Source of the DNA: Paractinoplanes aksuensis
Lineage (GTDB): Bacteria; Actinomycetota; Actinomycetes; Mycobacteriales; Micromonosporaceae
NCBI RefSeq assembly: GCF_024137025.1
Contig: NZ_JAMYJR010000016.1
Span: 124,001 to 188,000 of the forward strand
Length of the DNA stretch: 64,000 bases
Reading direction: 5' to 3'
Position numbers and translations under genes: made by a program. The notes under the pieces were generated by a model. That model was not told the origin of the DNA, searched no databases, and was given only the letters and a program-made list of their open reading frames with translations. Shown piece after piece: positions 62,651 through 64,000 of this stretch. Positions within the stretch are counted from its first letter, which is position 1; every line of letters starts with the position of its first letter.

Positions 62651-63502
62651 GTGGCACAGCGGAAAAGGTCGGAGCGACAGGTCGAGACGGTGGCCTCGGG
62701 GGTGGCCGAGCTGCTGCCCGACCCCGACCGGGACACGGCGTACACGTTGCTGCTCGACGGCGCCCCGCAGTCGCACGTCGACCTGGCCGACCCCACCCAC
62801 CTGCAGTTCGAATACGTACGCCGGATGGCCGCGGCGATCGACCTGCTGGCCCCGGCCGGGCAGCCGCTGCGGGCGCTGCACCTGGGCGGGGGCGCGCTGA
62901 CCATCCCCCGCTACCTGGCCGCCACCCGGCCCGGCTCGGCCCAGCGGGTGGTCGAGATCGACGGGCCGCTGGTCGAGTTCGTGCGCCGCGCTCTGCCGCT
63001 GCCGGCCAAGGCCAACATCCGCGTACGGGTGGGGGACGCCCGCGCCGCCGTCGAGGGCATGCGCGACGCCGGGTACGACCTGATCGTGCTCGACGTCTTC
63101 GCCGGCGCCCGCACCCCGGCCCACCTGACCTCGGTCGAGTTCACCCGCGAGCTGGCCCGGGTGCTCGACCCCGGCGGTCACCTGGTCGTCAACATCACCG
63201 ACGGTCCGCCCCTGCGCCACGCCCGGGCCCAGGTCGCGACGATCCGGGCCGCCCTGCCCGAGGCCTGCCTGGTCGCCGACGCCTCGGTGCTGCGCGGCCG
63301 CCGCTTCGGCAATCTGGTCGTCATCGCCGGTCACACCCCGCCCCCGGTGGCCGGCCTGGCCCGGCGCGCGGCCGGCGACTGGTTCCCGGGCCGCCTCGAG
63401 ACCGACCTCGACCGTTTCGCCGGCGGGGCCGCCCCCGTCACGGACAGTGTCGCAGTGGCCTCACCCACTCCACCCGCCGCCCTGTTCGGTAACCGTCTGT
63501 AA
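62651..63502 (+). CDS. Spermidine-synthase-like methyltransferase-fold protein
   Basis: A 283-aa cytosolic Rossmann-fold protein. LRALHLGGGALTIPRYLA is the nucleotide-binding glycine loop, VVEIDGPLVEFVRR the acidic loop and YDLIVLDVFAGA the catalytic region, as in spermidine synthase and the fused MFS/spermidine-synthase family. The polyamine-specific motif is not complete, so the substrate is uncertain. A C-terminal Ala/Pro tail follows residue 255. The start is GTG at 62651. Confidence 0.8.
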   Translation: MAQRKRSERQVETVASGVAELLPDPDRDTAYTLLLDGAPQSHVDLADPTHLQFEYVRRMAAAIDLLAPAGQPLRALHLGGGALTIPRYLAATRPGSAQRVVEIDGPLVEFVRRALPLPAKANIRVRVGDARAAVEGMRDAGYDLIVLDVFAGARTPAHLTSVEFTRELARVLDPGGHLVVNITDGPPLRHARAQVATIRAALPEACLVADASVLRGRRFGNLVVIAGHTPPPVAGLARRAAGDWFPGRLETDLDRFAGGAAPVTDSVAVASPTPPAALFGNRL

Positions 63503-63583
63503 CACCTCCTCGGCCGAAGAGGCAAGGATTTCCGGCCTGTCGTGTTGCCGTCAGGAAATCTGGTGTGATTCGCGCTTGCCGAC

Positions 63584-63612
63584 TTGTTTGGACTTCGTCA
63601 CGCGGTTGTAAT
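63584..63612 (+). promoter_or_regulatory. Candidate promoter for the gene at 63664
   Basis: TTGTTT (63584-63589) and TGTAAT (63607-63612) with a 17-base spacer, about 50 bases upstream of the next ATG, in an AT-richer stretch. Confidence 0.55.
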
Positions 63613-63663
63613 CGATAGGCCGCGTGTGCCCTGGGGCGCGGCGCGTACTGGGGGGAAACGCGC

Positions 63664-64000
63664 ATGTCCGAGCATTACTACGTGGGCGACGCGGCCTTAG
63701 CCGCGCCGCAGATCGTGCTGAGCGCCGACGAACGCGTGCTGTGGAGCGGCCGCTGCGCCGTGGCCGAGTACGCCTTCGACGTGCCCGCCTCGCTCCCGCG
63801 GTGGACCCTGCCCGAGGAGACCGAGGTCGTCATCAGCGACCAGCGGGTGCTCTACCTGGGCCCCGGCGCGGCCGAGACGGGCGAGCTGCGCTGGTCGTGG
63901 CCCCAGCACCTGCGCGTGCAGCCCGGCAGCCGCGAGACCGGGCGCCAGGCCACCGTCACCCAGATCCAGCTCGTGTGCGCGGGGCCGGGCGGCAGCTTTC
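63664..64000 (+). CDS. Hypothetical protein (3' end outside window)
   Basis: The first 112 residues of a gene cut by the right edge, beginning MSEHYYVGDAALAAPQIVLSADERVLW. The visible part has a beta-rich pattern (TEVVISDQRVLYLGPG, then RWSWPQHLRVQPG) without a signal peptide or known motif. The pattern suggests a PH-like or coat domain but is not enough for assignment. The ATG follows an obvious promoter region. Confidence 0.7.
   Translation, partial: MSEHYYVGDAALAAPQIVLSADERVLWSGRCAVAEYAFDVPASLPRWTLPEETEVVISDQRVLYLGPGAAETGELRWSWPQHLRVQPGSRETGRQATVTQIQLVCAGPGGSF

Overview
The window is high-GC actinobacterial chromosome. Gene content points to Micromonosporaceae, most likely Actinoplanes or a close relative: two WhiB proteins, a mycothiol-type SigR/RsrA pair, Ni-superoxide dismutase with its SodX protease, a fused E1/E2 2-oxoglutarate dehydrogenase, ribosomal protein bL37, a MacR/MacS-like two-component system and DUF5709/DUF6104 proteins. 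I assign the genus from family knowledge, not from a search. No rRNA, tRNA, CRISPR array or insertion sequence was seen.

Layout. 1-4.7 kb: a truncated OmpR-type regulator, an OlsB/OlsA-like acyltransferase pair (probable ornithine-lipid synthesis), a hotdog-like protein and an ABC-2 exporter. 4.8-12.2 kb: central carbon metabolism (kgd, then pta-ackA). 12.4-18.9 kb: a secreted repeat protein, a lipoprotein hydrolase, an MDR oxidoreductase, malic enzyme and the divergent sodX/sodN pair. 19-22.2 kb: an RsbW-like ATPase, a GntR/FCD regulator, a lipid kinase and whiB1 with a CRP-like palindrome upstream. 22.4-26.1 kb: a sulfate-assimilation operon (sulfite reductase, 52-aa zinc ribbon, cysH, sirohydrochlorin chelatase) behind a 28-codon leader peptide. 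26.2-37.5 kb: an 11-kb secreted polymorphic-toxin operon, LamG/DNRLRE-like protein then RHS/Hint toxin then candidate immunity protein, closed by a perfect 15-bp hairpin.

37.7-48.4 kb: a stress and translation block (pdtaS, SIS protein, TPR protein, biotinyl carrier protein, bL37, rsrA-sigR, hydrolase, whiB, SRAP protein, aroA, rsgA). As I recall it, this gene order matches Mycobacterium tuberculosis Rv3219-Rv3228. The cys and toxin operons sit between whiB1 and pdtaS, which are neighbours there. 48.6-54.5 kb: hisN, a membrane protein, a STAS-HATPase fusion, a DUF5709 protein, MacR/MacS and another RsbW-like ATPase. 54.5-64 kb: a GH16-like protein convergent with a GH46 chitosanase, malQ followed by two tandem MT0933-like antitoxins, a DUF1800/DUF1501 pair, a spermidine-synthase-like methyltransferase and a gene cut by the window edge.

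The strongest regulatory signals are an exact sigma-R promoter (GGAAT, 18 bases, GTT) placed to make a long SigR isoform, the cys leader peptide, and the CRP-like site before whiB1. The strongest candidate for new biology is the RHS toxin with its unassigned nuclease-like C-terminus and adjacent small acidic gene. A second is the GH16-like protein, in which all three catalytic acids appear exchanged Glu-for-Asp.
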